Assembly: GCF_000378385.1 (NCBI RefSeq)
Contig: NZ_KB899661.1
Location: 384,635-448,634, forward strand
DNA: 64,000 nucleotides
Reading direction: 5' to 3'
Origin: Paenibacillus daejeonensis DSM 15491
Lineage (GTDB): Bacteria > Bacillota > Bacilli > Paenibacillales > Paenibacillaceae
Shown: positions 33,933 through 42,798 of the stretch, piece after piece
Layout: each line of letters opens with the position of its first letter
How positions within the stretch are numbered: the stretch's first letter is position 1
Translations under genes and position numbers: made by a program
The notes under the pieces: generated by a model
The model's database searches: none
What the model was told of the DNA's origin: nothing
The model's input: the letters and a program-made list of their open reading frames with translations, nothing else

Positions 33933-35390
33933 TTACCATAGTCGGGTGATCCCGGTCGGTTGAATGATGGCGATGGGCTGCGCAACCAGCCGTTGCTGCA
34001 GCGGATCATGCTGGAACAGCAGGACGAATACCGCATCGCTTAGCGCTTCCTGAGGCAGAACACGCAGCAATGGGGTCGTCGCCTGCCAGCCGATCACATC
34101 GCCCAACTGTAGCTTGGCGCCTGCGTGATCCACAAGCACAGGCTGTCCATCTGCCGTTGCCTGGATGGCAGCGGCGTGCAGCAGCAGGACCGGGCTCTTG
34201 TTGCCGAGCGGATCCTTCAGCTCCCCGCGCACTTTCTTGACCGCCTCCGCGACCGAAGTCTCCGCCGTCTCGCGAGCCCGCTGGCGATGCGACTCCAGGA
34301 CCTCCTCCATCGACGTCTGCTCCATACGGATGCGCCGGTTCCAGGTGCCGGGATACACATACAGCTCGCCTGCCCGGATCGCATGGAACGTACTGTCCTC
34401 GGATTTAATATATTTGGCGGCCTTATAGGGCCGGTAGTTAAGTGAACGATGCACCTCACCCGTGTCCAGCTCCAGCCAGTAACCGGCATCGACATATTCG
34501 CCACGGGCGCCATCATCATAGCTGTGGAAGGCGAGCTGAATAAGCTCCCGATTGGCTCGAACCAGTCCATGCGCCTGCAGCTCCGAGAGCTGCCAGGCAT
34601 GGCCGAGCCATTCCTCGATCGGACTCTCGATATCCGGCGTCAGGTCGGGATCCTCCAGCTTGGCCTCCAGATAGGGCCGTCCCTTGCGGATGAGTGCATG
34701 GATGCGCAGCAGCCGCTCCAGCGCCCCCGCATAGACCTGCTCCTGCACATCGCCAGCCTTTACCGCCTGCTCTAGCGCCAGCGTTAGTCCCCGCAGCTCA
34801 TTTTGCGCGCCGGGCAGGTAACTGTTGCCTAGTGACTTGACCCCTTCGCGCAGCTGCGTGACCGACCGCTTGTCCACCGTACCCAGACCGCCACGAATGA
34901 AGGACAATACCAGCTTCTCGAGCATCTCCAGCCCCTCGAGCTGAGCCTTGATCTTCTTGGCCCAAGCTGCCTTGTTGATCTTCTTGGGCTTGGCTGGTGC
35001 CTCTGCCGTGGCAGCGGACTCCTCCTGGGCCGCCTTGCGCGCCGAGCGTTTCTCCGCCTTCTCGCGCTTGGCCTCCAGATCAGCAGGCACCTCTGCGACC
35101 GTGAACGCCGCACCTCCTGCATAGGCATAGAGCAGAGCGAGGCCATGCTTGCACGGAAATTGCCGGCTTGGGCAGTTACACCGTACCAGCGGCGTATCAC
35201 TCTCCCTGAAGTCGGCAGAGCAGCTGTATCCCGACTTGCCACTACCGGCGCATTCGCCGAAGATTAGCGAATCGTCTTCGGATTTGTGAAGCTTCGTGAG
35301 TTTGTTTTTCTTGACCAGATCGCGGCCGTTTTTGGCTGCGGCGCTGTTGGGCGCCAACGTATCGACCAGAGACTCGGTTAACGCTATCAT
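33933..35390 (-). CDS. SWIM zinc-finger protein, first gene of the MoxR-VWA operon
   Basis: A 485-residue protein. The SWIM motif C-x-C-x6-C-x-H is present at C71, C73, C80 and H82 (RCNCPSRQFPCKHGLALLYA). It is followed by a charged coiled-coil-like stretch (VPADLEAKREKAEKRSARKA) and a Lys/Ala linker. SWIM domains bind zinc and can contact DNA or proteins. The rest, to residue ~485, is a mixed region with WLGHAWQLSELQAHGLVRAN and GYWLELDTGEVHRSLNYRPY. The start at 35390 has GAGGAG seven bases upstream. An extended -10 (TGGTATAAT) lies about 50 bases upstream. A 40-base gap separates it from the HEAT-like gene. Confidence 0.9.
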   Translation of the reverse strand: MIALTESLVDTLAPNSAAAKNGRDLVKKNKLTKLHKSEDDSLIFGECAGSGKSGYSCSADFRESDTPLVRCNCPSRQFPCKHGLALLYAYAGGAAFTVAEVPADLEAKREKAEKRSARKAAQEESAATAEAPAKPKKINKAAWAKKIKAQLEGLEMLEKLVLSFIRGGLGTVDKRSVTQLREGVKSLGNSYLPGAQNELRGLTLALEQAVKAGDVQEQVYAGALERLLRIHALIRKGRPYLEAKLEDPDLTPDIESPIEEWLGHAWQLSELQAHGLVRANRELIQLAFHSYDDGARGEYVDAGYWLELDTGEVHRSLNYRPYKAAKYIKSEDSTFHAIRAGELYVYPGTWNRRIRMEQTSMEEVLESHRQRARETAETSVAEAVKKVRGELKDPLGNKSPVLLLHAAAIQATADGQPVLVDHAGAKLQLGDVIGWQATTPLLRVLPQEALSDAVFVLLFQHDPLQQRLVAQPIAIIQPTGITRLW

Positions 35391-35442
35391 GACACGACTC
35401 CTCTCGTTGAAAAACGATCTACCTGGGTAATACTTAACCAAT

Positions 35443-35451
35443 ATTATACCA
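35443..35451 (-). promoter_or_regulatory. Extended -10 promoter of the SWIM/HEAT/MoxR/DUF5682/VWA operon
   Basis: On the minus strand TGGTATAAT gives an extended -10 with hexamer TATAAT at 35448-35443. No good -35 is seen at 17 bases. A GGAAC lies about 16 bases upstream, so an ECF-type -35 is conceivable. The transcript would start near 35436, about 46 bases before the SWIM ATG. Confidence 0.55.
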
Positions 35452-35536
35452 AGTGTTTACAGTTCCGTCGTTCGTACCGAAGTCCCGATTGCGAACGTAT
35501 GATCGCCATCCTTTTGCCTAAAATTGCTCGAATACC

Positions 35537-35597
35537 GCCCCAAATTGGGGCTGCCAGCGCCAACAGCCCTACGAATCAGGGTCCGTAGGGCTGTTCA
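35537..35597 (-). terminator. Two adjacent hairpins after trpB
   Basis: AACAGCCCTACG (35562-35573) pairs with CGTAGGGCTGTT (35584-35595), directly after the trpB stop. A second palindrome, GCCCCAAATTGGGGC, lies about 10 bases further on. Neither has a T run. Confidence 0.55.
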
Positions 35598-35611
35598 CAC
35601 GATAAGTGCGC

Positions 35612-36778
35612 TTACGCGCGAAGCATATGATAGACTTGCTCAACATCCTTGTCGCCGCGTCCGGACAGGTTGACGATCAGAATCTGATCGCGGTTCATCC
35701 CCGGCGCCAGTTTCTTGGCATGAGCGACCGCATGGGCGCTCTCCAGGGCCGGAATGATGCCTTCGGTACGGGACAGCTCCTGGAACGCCTCCAGCACTTC
35801 TTCGTTGGTGACGGTCGCATACTCCCCGCGACCTGACACCTTCAGATGGCTGTGCTCCGGTCCAATGCCCGGATAGTCCAGTCCCGCTGCGATGGAATAG
35901 GTCTTGCGGGGCTCCCCCTGCTCGTCCAGCAGCACCAGGCACTTGAAGCCGTGGATCACACCCGGCACGCCCTCCGTCAAGGTAGGCGCCTGATCGGGTT
36001 CGACGCCAATCAGGCGGACGCTCGGTTCATCGATATAATGGGCGAACGCACCAATGGCGTTGCTGCCGCCGCCTGCACAGGCAATGACGGCATCCGGCAG
36101 ACGTCCTTCCTTTTCAAGAATCTGTCGCTTCGACTCCTCACTGATGACCGCTTGGAAATGCTTGACCATCGTTGGGAACGGATGCGGGCCGACGGCCGAG
36201 CCCAGCAGGTAGAAGGTATTCTTATAATTCTGCACCAGATCGCCCAAGGCCTCGTCCACCGCGTCCTTAAGACGGCCTTGTCCTTTGTCCACGGGTACGA
36301 CCTTGGCCCCGAGCAGCTCAATACGGAACACGTTCAGCGCCTGACGGCGCGTATCCTCGGCCCCCATATAGATGACGCATTCCATGTTGAACATGGCACA
36401 AGCCGTAGCCGTGGCCACACCGTGCTGTCCAGCTCCGGTCTCGGCGATGATCCGCTTGGCGCCCATCCGCTTGGCCAGCAGGATCTGACCGATCGCATTG
36501 TTGATTTTGTGCGCGCCGGTATGGTTGAGGTCCTCCCGCTTCAAGTAGATCTTGGCCCCGCCCCAGGCTTCCGTCAGCCGTTCCGCATACGTCAGTGGAC
36601 TCTGCCGACCTACGTATTCCCGAAGGTAATAGGACAGCTCCTCCTTAAACTCCGGGTCGTCCTTGAACTTGTTGAACTGCTCGGTCAAATAATTCATAAC
36701 CTCCTGCAGCTCAGGGGGAATGAAGCTGCCCCCAAATTCCCCGAAATAACCTTCCTGCTGCAAGCTTTGATCCTCCAT
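35612..36778 (-). CDS. trpB: Tryptophan synthase beta chain
   Basis: A 388-residue PLP enzyme that joins indole and serine to make tryptophan. The PLP lysine is in [11 protein letters not shown]. The catalytic glutamate is in [19 protein letters not shown]. The PLP-phosphate loop is [12 protein letters not shown], and [20 protein letters not shown] lies near the C-terminus. [13 protein letters not shown] at the start is typical of the TrpB1 group that pairs with TrpA. However, no trpA or other trp gene is adjacent: the upstream gene is a SWIM protein operon start and the downstream side is a TetR. It may partner a distant TrpA or salvage indole alone. GGAGG lies nine bases before the ATG, and a TGCTAGAAT extended -10 lies upstream. 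Confidence 0.96.
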   Translation of the reverse strand: MEDQSLQQEGYFGEFGGSFIPPELQEVMNYLTEQFNKFKDDPEFKEELSYYLREYVGRQSPLTYAERLTEAWGGAKIYLKREDLNHTGAHKINNAIGQILLAKRMGAKRIIAETGAGQHGVATATACAMFNMECVIYMGAEDTRRQALNVFRIELLGAKVVPVDKGQGRLKDAVDEALGDLVQNYKNTFYLLGSAVGPHPFPTMVKHFQAVISEESKRQILEKEGRLPDAVIACAGGGSNAIGAFAHYIDEPSVRLIGVEPDQAPTLTEGVPGVIHGFKCLVLLDEQGEPRKTYSIAAGLDYPGIGPEHSHLKVSGRGEYATVTNEEVLEAFQELSRTEGIIPALESAHAVAHAKKLAPGMNRDQILIVNLSGRGDKDVEQVYHMLRA

Positions 36779-36924
36779 GTGAGAGCGCCTCCAATTATGT
36801 AAAATATAATCCTGACTCTCTTATTCTAGCATGATTTTTGTCCGACTGGTGAGTAGAAAGAAGAGGGCTCCCGCTAAGCGACAAAAGGACCCGCCAACGT
36901 CCATTTGGCTCGGTCCTTCTGTAC

Positions 36925-37614
36925 TTAGGCATTGTCCTGTTTTGCTTGCAGCAGTCCCTGCAGGATGACCTCAAGTCCCCAGCGGAAGCGTTCCCTGGCC
37001 TCGATATTTCCAGAGAATATCTCCTGCTGCAGCCGGGCGATGTGCGGGAATCGTGCGGGATCCGCCGACCGGTACGTCTCTTGAATGAGCGGCATCGGCA
37101 TCGTCCCACGCGCTTCCGAGGTCTTCTCATACAAGAAGGACGACACGTAGAACATGAACAAGTCTGCTCCCCACGCCGCCGACCGTGAGACGATGCCTGC
37201 CTCATGCAGTGCGGACAGCAAATATTCGGTCAGACTTAACGCATTCACGCCTGCCGGAATTGTCGTCACCGCCAGCTCGGCAAGACCCGGGCGATGCTGC
37301 AGCAGTTCAAAATAAGCCTCCAGGGCGCCGAACAGCCTTGTTTTCCATGGTCCATCGTGTTCCTGCGGCAGCTGGAGCTGTCCGAGTGCGTAATCCATGA
37401 CATAAGCATTCAGCTCCTGGGCATTCTTGACGTATACATATAAGGACGAGGGTCCGGTGTCCAGTGCTTTGGCGATCTTGCGCATGGTCATGCCTGGCAG
37501 CCCTTCATCCTCCAGGAGTCTGTAAGCTGTCTGCACAATCTGTTCGTGGCTCAACGGTTCCTTGGCGGGTCTGGCCCTGCGGCTAATAATGGTTCGTTTC
37601 GGGCCGTTTATCAC
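36925..37614 (-). CDS. TetR-family regulator, likely of the adjacent monooxygenase
   Basis: A 229-residue regulator. The helix-turn-helix lies at ~22-68 (EQIVQTAYRLLEDEGLPGMT, MRKIAKALDTGPSSLYVYVK). The C-terminal ligand domain is of the TetR_C type (YFELLQHRPGLAELAV, LFMFYVSSFLYEKTSE). It starts with GTG at 37614, with GGAGG seven bases upstream, and lies 17 bases after the stop of the TetX-like gene in the same direction. It probably represses its own operon by binding the palindromes at 38867-38897. The ligand is unknown. Confidence 0.9.
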   Translation of the reverse strand: MINGPKRTIISRRARPAKEPLSHEQIVQTAYRLLEDEGLPGMTMRKIAKALDTGPSSLYVYVKNAQELNAYVMDYALGQLQLPQEHDGPWKTRLFGALEAYFELLQHRPGLAELAVTTIPAGVNALSLTEYLLSALHEAGIVSRSAAWGADLFMFYVSSFLYEKTSEARGTMPMPLIQETYRSADPARFPHIARLQQEIFSGNIEARERFRWGLEVILQGLLQAKQDNA

Positions 37615-37631
37615 AGCTCAGCCTCCTTCCG

Positions 37632-38804
37632 TTATTGCGATGCCCCGTGTGCTTCGTGGACATAATGGTTCATCAGCTCCGCCATCTTCACGGCAGCATC
37701 ATCGGCAAAGCATAATTTCATGTTATCGTAGGATTCCTGCGCCTTCTCCGCTGCATACTGGAACATGGCGCGTTCGTAGGCCGCGATGGCCTCCTCCCTA
37801 TTATGATGGTTCGCAAGAGCCTGCGCCAGCGTAAGGGCGTCCAGCATGGCCAGATTAACCCCTATCCCTGCAAAAGGGGACATGACGTGGGCTGCATCGC
37901 CAATCAAGGTGACACCAGGACGGGACGTCCATTGATAGCCGATGGGCAGCATATAGATTCTCCGGGGCAGGATCTCGCCATCCGCATATCGGATATAATT
38001 TTTGAGAGAGTCCTCCCAGTCCGCGAACAATTCCAGCAGATGATTTTGCACACCCTCCGGCTCCTCGTAACGAATCCCGCAGGTATCCAGCCATTCCCGC
38101 TCCACCTCAAAGCTGGCATACACCTTGATACGCCCGTCTCCATTGAACTGTCCCAGAATGCCCTTGCGGTCGCCCAGCGCAAACATCTTGCCCCGTCTGT
38201 TCAGCTCTGCCAGGTCCGGATGATTCGTTGCAGCGTCCATGACATTGAGCTCGACCATCGACAGACCAGAGTATTCCGGCTGCACCTCCGACAGCAGCGG
38301 ACGCACACGGGAGAACGCACCATCGGCCCCAACCAGCAGGTCCACCTCATCCACTACGCCATTGTCAAAATAAAGCTTCGTCCTTCCGCCGCCAGCCTCC
38401 TCGGCGCGCTGGAGCTTGTGACCGTAATGAATACAACTCGAATCCAGTGCGCCGAGCAACAGCTCGCATAGCTCCCCGCGGTCGATCTCTGGCTTCACGC
38501 CCATGACATCCGCTTCCGCCTCCTCATCCCAGTAGAGCATCTTGTTCTTGTCAAATAGCCGAAAATCCTCTCCCTCATACCGGGCGATCCTGTGGAATGC
38601 TTCATACAGCCCAGCTTCTTGCAAGGCTAACTGTCCAGAATCCGCGTGAATATCCAACGAACCGCCGCGGTCCCGGCTCCGGTCCCGAGCTTCCTGTTCA
38701 TAGACGACAGGACGAAAGCCTTTTTGCTGCAGCAGTAAAGCCAGGGTCAAGCCCCCCGGGCCAGCTCCGATAATGCCGATCCGTGCCGATGTAGACCATG
38801 TCAT
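37632..38804 (-). CDS. TetX-like FAD-dependent monooxygenase
   Basis: A 390-residue class A flavin monooxygenase. The Rossmann motif is RIGIIGAGPGGLTLALLLQQ near the N-terminus. The TetX-type RGGSLDIHADSGQLALQEAG comes next, then a second FAD motif, LIGDAAHVMSPFAGIGVN, at about residue 290. The C-terminal helix region (YERAMFQYAAEKAQESYDN) also matches the TetX pattern. Family members hydroxylate tetracyclines or other aromatic compounds, but many relatives have other substrates, so tetracycline inactivation is not claimed. AAGGAGT lies eight bases before the ATG. It is the first gene of a pair with a TetR, and its promoter carries palindromic operators. No membrane segment is seen. Confidence 0.88.
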   Translation of the reverse strand: MTWSTSARIGIIGAGPGGLTLALLLQQKGFRPVVYEQEARDRSRDRGGSLDIHADSGQLALQEAGLYEAFHRIARYEGEDFRLFDKNKMLYWDEEAEADVMGVKPEIDRGELCELLLGALDSSCIHYGHKLQRAEEAGGGRTKLYFDNGVVDEVDLLVGADGAFSRVRPLLSEVQPEYSGLSMVELNVMDAATNHPDLAELNRRGKMFALGDRKGILGQFNGDGRIKVYASFEVEREWLDTCGIRYEEPEGVQNHLLELFADWEDSLKNYIRYADGEILPRRIYMLPIGYQWTSRPGVTLIGDAAHVMSPFAGIGVNLAMLDALTLAQALANHHNREEAIAAYERAMFQYAAEKAQESYDNMKLCFADDAAVKMAELMNHYVHEAHGASQ

Positions 38805-38855
38805 GATATACCACTCCTTGAATAGAATTGATTGTGATCGTCAACGTTTGATTTA

Positions 38856-38897
38856 GTTATATCATAACGAACGACGTTCGTAAAGAACATTGTTCGT
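38856..38897 (-). promoter_or_regulatory. Promoter and TetR-type operators of the monooxygenase operon
   Basis: On the minus strand -35 TTTACG (38884-38879) is 17 bases from -10 TATAAC (38861-38856). The near-perfect palindrome ACGAACGACGTTCGT (38867-38881) overlaps the -35 and spacer. A second similar site, AAGAACATTGTTCGT (38883-38897), abuts it. This is a good arrangement for repression by the operon's own TetR. Confidence 0.7.
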
Positions 38898-38899
38898 AT

Positions 38900-38960
38900 T
38901 TAGTTGCAATAACATCCTATCTCGAGTAAGATGATAAGAGTCAATTAGTTGCAATAGCAT
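38900..38960 (+). promoter_or_regulatory. marR-MFS promoter with a 16-bp direct repeat
   Basis: TTAGTTGCAATAACAT (38900-38915) and TTAGTTGCAATAGCAT (38945-38960) are 45 bp apart. The first contains -35 TTGCAA (38904-38909), followed after 17 bases by -10 TAAGAT (38927-38932). The second lies after the -10, before the ribosome site. They are likely binding sites of the MarR protein encoded next. Confidence 0.6.
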
Positions 38961-38980
38961 GTTATATAGGAGGATGTTGG

Positions 38981-39484
38981 ATGAGCACGACAGAAAGTGG
39001 GCGTTCGGTTTGCTCCGATGCACCTGTAGAGTCCGCAGGCAAATACGTCTCGGCGATCTACCGGCATTTGCAGATGCTTATCGCGGATGGGTTGAAGCCT
39101 TACCGAATTGGCAGCGGCCAGTATATTTTTCTCATCACGATTGCAGATCAAGAGGGGATTACGCAGAAGGGGCTCAGCGAAGAGCTGGTCATTGATAAGA
39201 CGACAACGGCGAAGGCTGTCAGCAAGCTGGAATCCGAAGGGTATGTGAAAAGGGTCGCTTCCGCCGAGGACCAGCGGTTTAATCAGCTGTACCTGACGGA
39301 AGCAGGGTATGAAGTTCTCCCTCACGTGCGGGCCAGGCTGCGCGGACTGGTAGGCGTCAGCCGCCAAGGCATGACGGATGAGGAGTATGAGCTGCTCGTT
39401 TCTTTGTTGAAACGCATGCTGAGCAATGTATGTGCCGAGGTGCATAATGAGGAAGGAAGGTCTGAACATGAACGACAAGTCTAA
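38981..39484 (+). CDS. MarR-family regulator
   Basis: A 167-residue winged-helix repressor. The core runs SGQYIFLITIADQEGITQKG, LSEELVIDKTTTAKAVSKLE, then the wing VKRVASAEDQRFNQLYLTEA. GGAGG lies seven bases before the ATG. It is co-transcribed with, and overlaps by 17 bases, an MFS exporter gene. That is the usual arrangement for a drug-responsive efflux pair; the inducing compound is unknown. It lies divergent from the TetX-like operon. Confidence 0.92.
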   Translation: MSTTESGRSVCSDAPVESAGKYVSAIYRHLQMLIADGLKPYRIGSGQYIFLITIADQEGITQKGLSEELVIDKTTTAKAVSKLESEGYVKRVASAEDQRFNQLYLTEAGYEVLPHVRARLRGLVGVSRQGMTDEEYELLVSLLKRMLSNVCAEVHNEEGRSEHERQV

Positions 39485-40886
39485 AGCAACGGCATCACCT
39501 GCGGCCCGTACGGCTGACGGGAATGGCGGATCTACGGGACAGCCTGGCAAAGCGATTGTCTATCTGCTCGGATGTCTGCTGCTCTTCTCTGTCATGAACG
39601 TGACGGTATTTAATGTCGCGCTACCGGATATCTCCGGTGATCTGGGCATCTCCTCGGGTCTGGCCGGATGGGTCATTACCGGCTATGCGATGGTGTATGC
39701 CATTGGTGCACTTATGTATGGTAAGCTGGCAGACTTGTTTCCACTCAAGCGCCTAATGACGATTGGTATTATCCTGTTTAGTGTGGGTTCGTTGATCGGC
39801 TTCTTATCCGAGGGCTTCGCCTGGCTGCTGATCGGTCGGCTCGTGCAGTCGGCGGGCGCTTCCTCGATTCCGGCGCTGGCAATGCTGATTCCGGCCCGAT
39901 ATTTTGCACCGGAGCGGCGCGGCGCGGTGATGGGGCTGATCGCTTCGTTCATTGCGTTGTCGGCGGGGATCGGCCCGATTGTCGGCGGCTTTGTCACTGG
40001 CGCCCTGCACTGGAAATATCTCTTCCTGCTGTCGTTGGGCACGCTGGTCGTGCTGCCCTTCCTGCGTCGGGCGCTGCCGGATGAAGGACGCAGACCGGGA
40101 ACGATCGACACCTTCGGCGCTGGCCTGTTGGCTGGTGCCGTGGCGATGCTGATGCTGACGATTACGAACATCGGCAACCTGCAGGCTGTGATCTATGGCG
40201 CTATTTTCGCCGTGCTGCTGCTCTTGTTCATCTTGCGCAGTCAACGGGTCAAGGAGCCGTTCATCGCATTGTCCCTGTTCACGGAAGGCCCGTATCGGTA
40301 CGCGATTCTGGCCATGTTCCTGTCCTCAATGACCGCCTTCAGCCTGATGCTGTTGGTCCCGCTCATGCTGGAGTCCATGTTCGGCTTCGGGGCGCAGGGC
40401 ATCGGCATGGTCCTCTTCCCTGCAGCTATTGCAGCAGCGTTCATGGGACGGCTCGGCGGACGCTGGACGGACCGCTTCGGCAGCATCCCGATCCTGCTCA
40501 TGGCCGCGACCTTGATGATTACCGGCTTTGTACTGATGGCCGGGTTTGCCTGGACCGGCCCCTGGATGATTGCGATCGCGCTGATCCTGCCGAACATCGG
40601 ATTTGTGTTCGTCCAGTCGTCCATGTCCAAGCTCGTCTCCCTGCTGCTGCCGGCGCAGCGGCTCGGTGCGGGCATGGGGGTGTTCAGCATGACGAACTTC
40701 ATGTCCGGCGCCATCGGCGGCGCGCTGGCTACCACCGCCCTAGACTGGGGCGTCCCGTTTCCTGCGATTTTTCTGACGATGACCTTCCTGCTAGCCATGC
40801 AGATGCTGGTTGTTCAGTTCATCCTGCGCGGCAAGGTTAGCGGCAGCGGGAGCGGCAAGCTGGTGACGACCTCGTCGAAAAGGTAA
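39468..40886 (+). CDS. MFS multidrug-type exporter (DHA2-like)
   Basis: A 472-residue membrane transporter with 12 to 14 predicted helices. The first helix is AIVYLLGCLLLFSVMNVTVF, followed by VALPDISGDLGISSGLAGWV and the loop motif MYGKLADLFPLKRLMTIGII (motif A, GxLADxxxxKR). Motif C-like glycines occur in ALSAGIGPIVGGFVTGALHW. These mark a proton-driven drug efflux pump of the DHA2 class. The start at 39468 has AAGGAAGG seven bases upstream and lies inside the end of marR, so translation is coupled. The substrate is unknown; a TetX-like operon is divergently transcribed next door. Confidence 0.92.
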   Translation: MNDKSKATASPAARTADGNGGSTGQPGKAIVYLLGCLLLFSVMNVTVFNVALPDISGDLGISSGLAGWVITGYAMVYAIGALMYGKLADLFPLKRLMTIGIILFSVGSLIGFLSEGFAWLLIGRLVQSAGASSIPALAMLIPARYFAPERRGAVMGLIASFIALSAGIGPIVGGFVTGALHWKYLFLLSLGTLVVLPFLRRALPDEGRRPGTIDTFGAGLLAGAVAMLMLTITNIGNLQAVIYGAIFAVLLLLFILRSQRVKEPFIALSLFTEGPYRYAILAMFLSSMTAFSLMLLVPLMLESMFGFGAQGIGMVLFPAAIAAAFMGRLGGRWTDRFGSIPILLMAATLMITGFVLMAGFAWTGPWMIAIALILPNIGFVFVQSSMSKLVSLLLPAQRLGAGMGVFSMTNFMSGAIGGALATTALDWGVPFPAIFLTMTFLLAMQMLVVQFILRGKVSGSGSGKLVTTSSKR

Positions 40887-41032
40887 TTTAGGAGGTAGCG
40901 ACGCCTTTGGCGGCGGGTTATCCCCTCGTTCCGGGCAATCGCAGCGAAGTAGATGAGTAGAACGCATACTTTTAAGGCGATACAGCTATCTCCGCATGAA
41001 GTCGGCAAGGCAGTTTCATCCTAGACATAGAT

Positions 41033-41077
41033 AAGAGCTTCCCTGCCAAGCAGTGCCTGGCGGGAAGCTCTTTTTTG
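41033..41077 (+). terminator. Rho-independent terminator after the MFS gene
   Basis: AAGAGCTTCCCTGCCA pairs with TGGCGGGAAGCTCTT, followed by TTTTTTG. It lies about 150 bases after the MFS stop. The bases between hold no recognisable gene. Confidence 0.85.
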
Positions 41078-41204
41078 TGGTGATTGGGATGGTCGTATGA
41101 CCGCCGTCATGCTGTCGGCCTTCGCGCCGGTAGCAGCGCTCGGAAGGAACAGATCTGGTTGTGCTTCTCGCATAAACCGGGTTAGAAAAACCCCATCTCG
41201 GCTG

Positions 41205-41387
41205 TAACGGCCACCACGGCGCTTATTTGACCGGAAATCACCACCTCGCAATTCTAACGGACAGGAGCGTAGTTATTCTGGTGATTTTAGCAGCTACGGC
41301 CCACGTTTAATGCAAATAAGCGCACCTGTGGCCGTTACACCAACCAACCTACCTTTTTCCACGTCTAAGCGGCTCTGGTGGCCGTTA
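41205..41387. repeat. Palindromic intergenic element, subfamily A, copy A2 (183 bp)
   Basis: Forward boxes TAACGGCCACCACGGCGC at 41205 and TAACGGACAGGAGCG at 41255; inverted boxes ACCTGTGGCCGTTA ending 41337 and CTCTGGTGGCCGTTA ending 41387. The offsets 0, 50, 132 and 182 are identical to the other A copies. It lies between converging MFS and CNNM genes. Confidence 0.9.
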
Positions 41388-41448
41388 GAACTTGGCGCAC
41401 TGGGTAGCTCTACCTGGTTTCCATCATTTCAGCATCACTGTAGGGTCC

Positions 41449-42702
41449 TCAATCCTCGTCCTCTTCTTCCACTTCCCGCTTCTCAATCTCCACTCGGCTT
41501 ACCCGCCGCTCATTGACCTCCAGTATGGTGAATGTCAGATTGTCATAGGTGAATGTCTCGCCAGCCTTCGGCAGATAGCCCAGGTGATTGATGACGAAAG
41601 CCGCCAAATTATCATCCTCCGCCGGCAGGTTCGTCTGGAATACATTATTGAGACGGTAGATGGACAGCTTCGTATCGCATACGATCCGCGTGTCCGTTTG
41701 GCTGTGAATCAGCTTATCCTCGACATCCATCTCATCCTCAATATCCTGGCCGATCATCGTCTCAATCAGATCCTCCAGCGTGATCAGCCCCTCTGTTCCT
41801 CCATGCTCGTCCAAAACGATGGCCAGATGGCGTTTTTCCTTCATCATGCGGGCAAACACCTCATCCACCGGTTGCGCCTCATACACATAGAGAGGGTCTG
41901 TGTCAGTAAAATCACGAATGCTGCGCTCAGGGTTCTCGGCCCAAACGAACATGAACTTCGCATGGAAGACCCCGATAATATGGTCCACATCGCCATCATA
42001 GATAGGATAGCGGGTGTATTGATTGGCCATCAAAAACTCGCGTGCTTCCTTGAATGTCGTATCGGCGGCAATGGCTTTCATCTCGGTCCGGTGGGTCTTG
42101 AGCATATCGGCGACATTCAGGCTTTTGAAGTCCAGGACGGATTTCAGACGATACATCTCGTCATTCTTGAACGTCCCTTCCGTATGCGCAATATCGACCA
42201 TCGCCCGCATCTCTGCCTTGGAAATTGTAATATGACTGTCGGGGTCCTGCCCAAGCAAGCGAATGACTGTCTTCGTCAGCAGATTCAGCAAGAAGATAAA
42301 TGGCTTCAGCAGGATCAGGATAATCAGGGTCGGATAATAGACTAGGTAGGCTATCCGCTCGGGAAACGCCGCGGCTATCGACTTGGGCAGTACCTCTGCA
42401 AATATGATGATCAGCACGGTCAGAACCGCTGTAGTTATCCCTATCGGCCAGCCGTATTCCAGGGCAACGATCGTTACCATCGATGGCAGTACGATATTCG
42501 GCACATTGTTAGCAATGAGGATACCAGGGATGAACTCCTCTGTATTATTGACCAGCTTGAGAAGGCGTGCTGCCTTCTTGTCGCCATTCGCGGCCTTCAT
42601 TTGCAGCTTCATCTCGTTCGTGGCCGTCAGGGCGGTTTCACTCCCCGAGAAGTAGCTGGAAGCAATAAACAGGACAATGATGGAGATAATCAAAAATGTC
42701 AA
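41449..42702 (-). CDS. CNNM/CorC-family membrane protein with CBS domains (hemolysin C-like)
   Basis: A 417-residue protein. An N-terminal DUF21 membrane domain has helices such as FLIISIIVLFIASSYFSG and TTAVLTVLIIIFAEVLPKSI, with the signature SGSETALTATN. A CBS pair follows (~200-330; MKAIAADTTFKEAREFLMAN, RHLAIVLDEHGGTEGLITLE). The C-terminus is a CorC_HlyC domain (VINHLGYLPKAGETFTY) with an acidic tail. The family is linked to Mg2+ or Co2+ export. The most likely start is TTG at 42702, with AGGTGG five bases upstream. The frame extends to 42804, but the ATG at 42762 has no ribosome site and would add residues not seen in the family. Confidence 0.87.
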   Translation of the reverse strand: MTFLIISIIVLFIASSYFSGSETALTATNEMKLQMKAANGDKKAARLLKLVNNTEEFIPGILIANNVPNIVLPSMVTIVALEYGWPIGITTAVLTVLIIIFAEVLPKSIAAAFPERIAYLVYYPTLIILILLKPFIFLLNLLTKTVIRLLGQDPDSHITISKAEMRAMVDIAHTEGTFKNDEMYRLKSVLDFKSLNVADMLKTHRTEMKAIAADTTFKEAREFLMANQYTRYPIYDGDVDHIIGVFHAKFMFVWAENPERSIRDFTDTDPLYVYEAQPVDEVFARMMKEKRHLAIVLDEHGGTEGLITLEDLIETMIGQDIEDEMDVEDKLIHSQTDTRIVCDTKLSIYRLNNVFQTNLPAEDDNLAAFVINHLGYLPKAGETFTYDNLTFTILEVNERRVSRVEIEKREVEEEDED

Positions 42703-42798
42703 ATGAACCACCTGCGCTATCTGTATGTATTTGTCAGCATTGTACCTCTTTAATATTACCATTAACCGGGGGTCTAAAAACTCAGACCTTTCTTTGCA

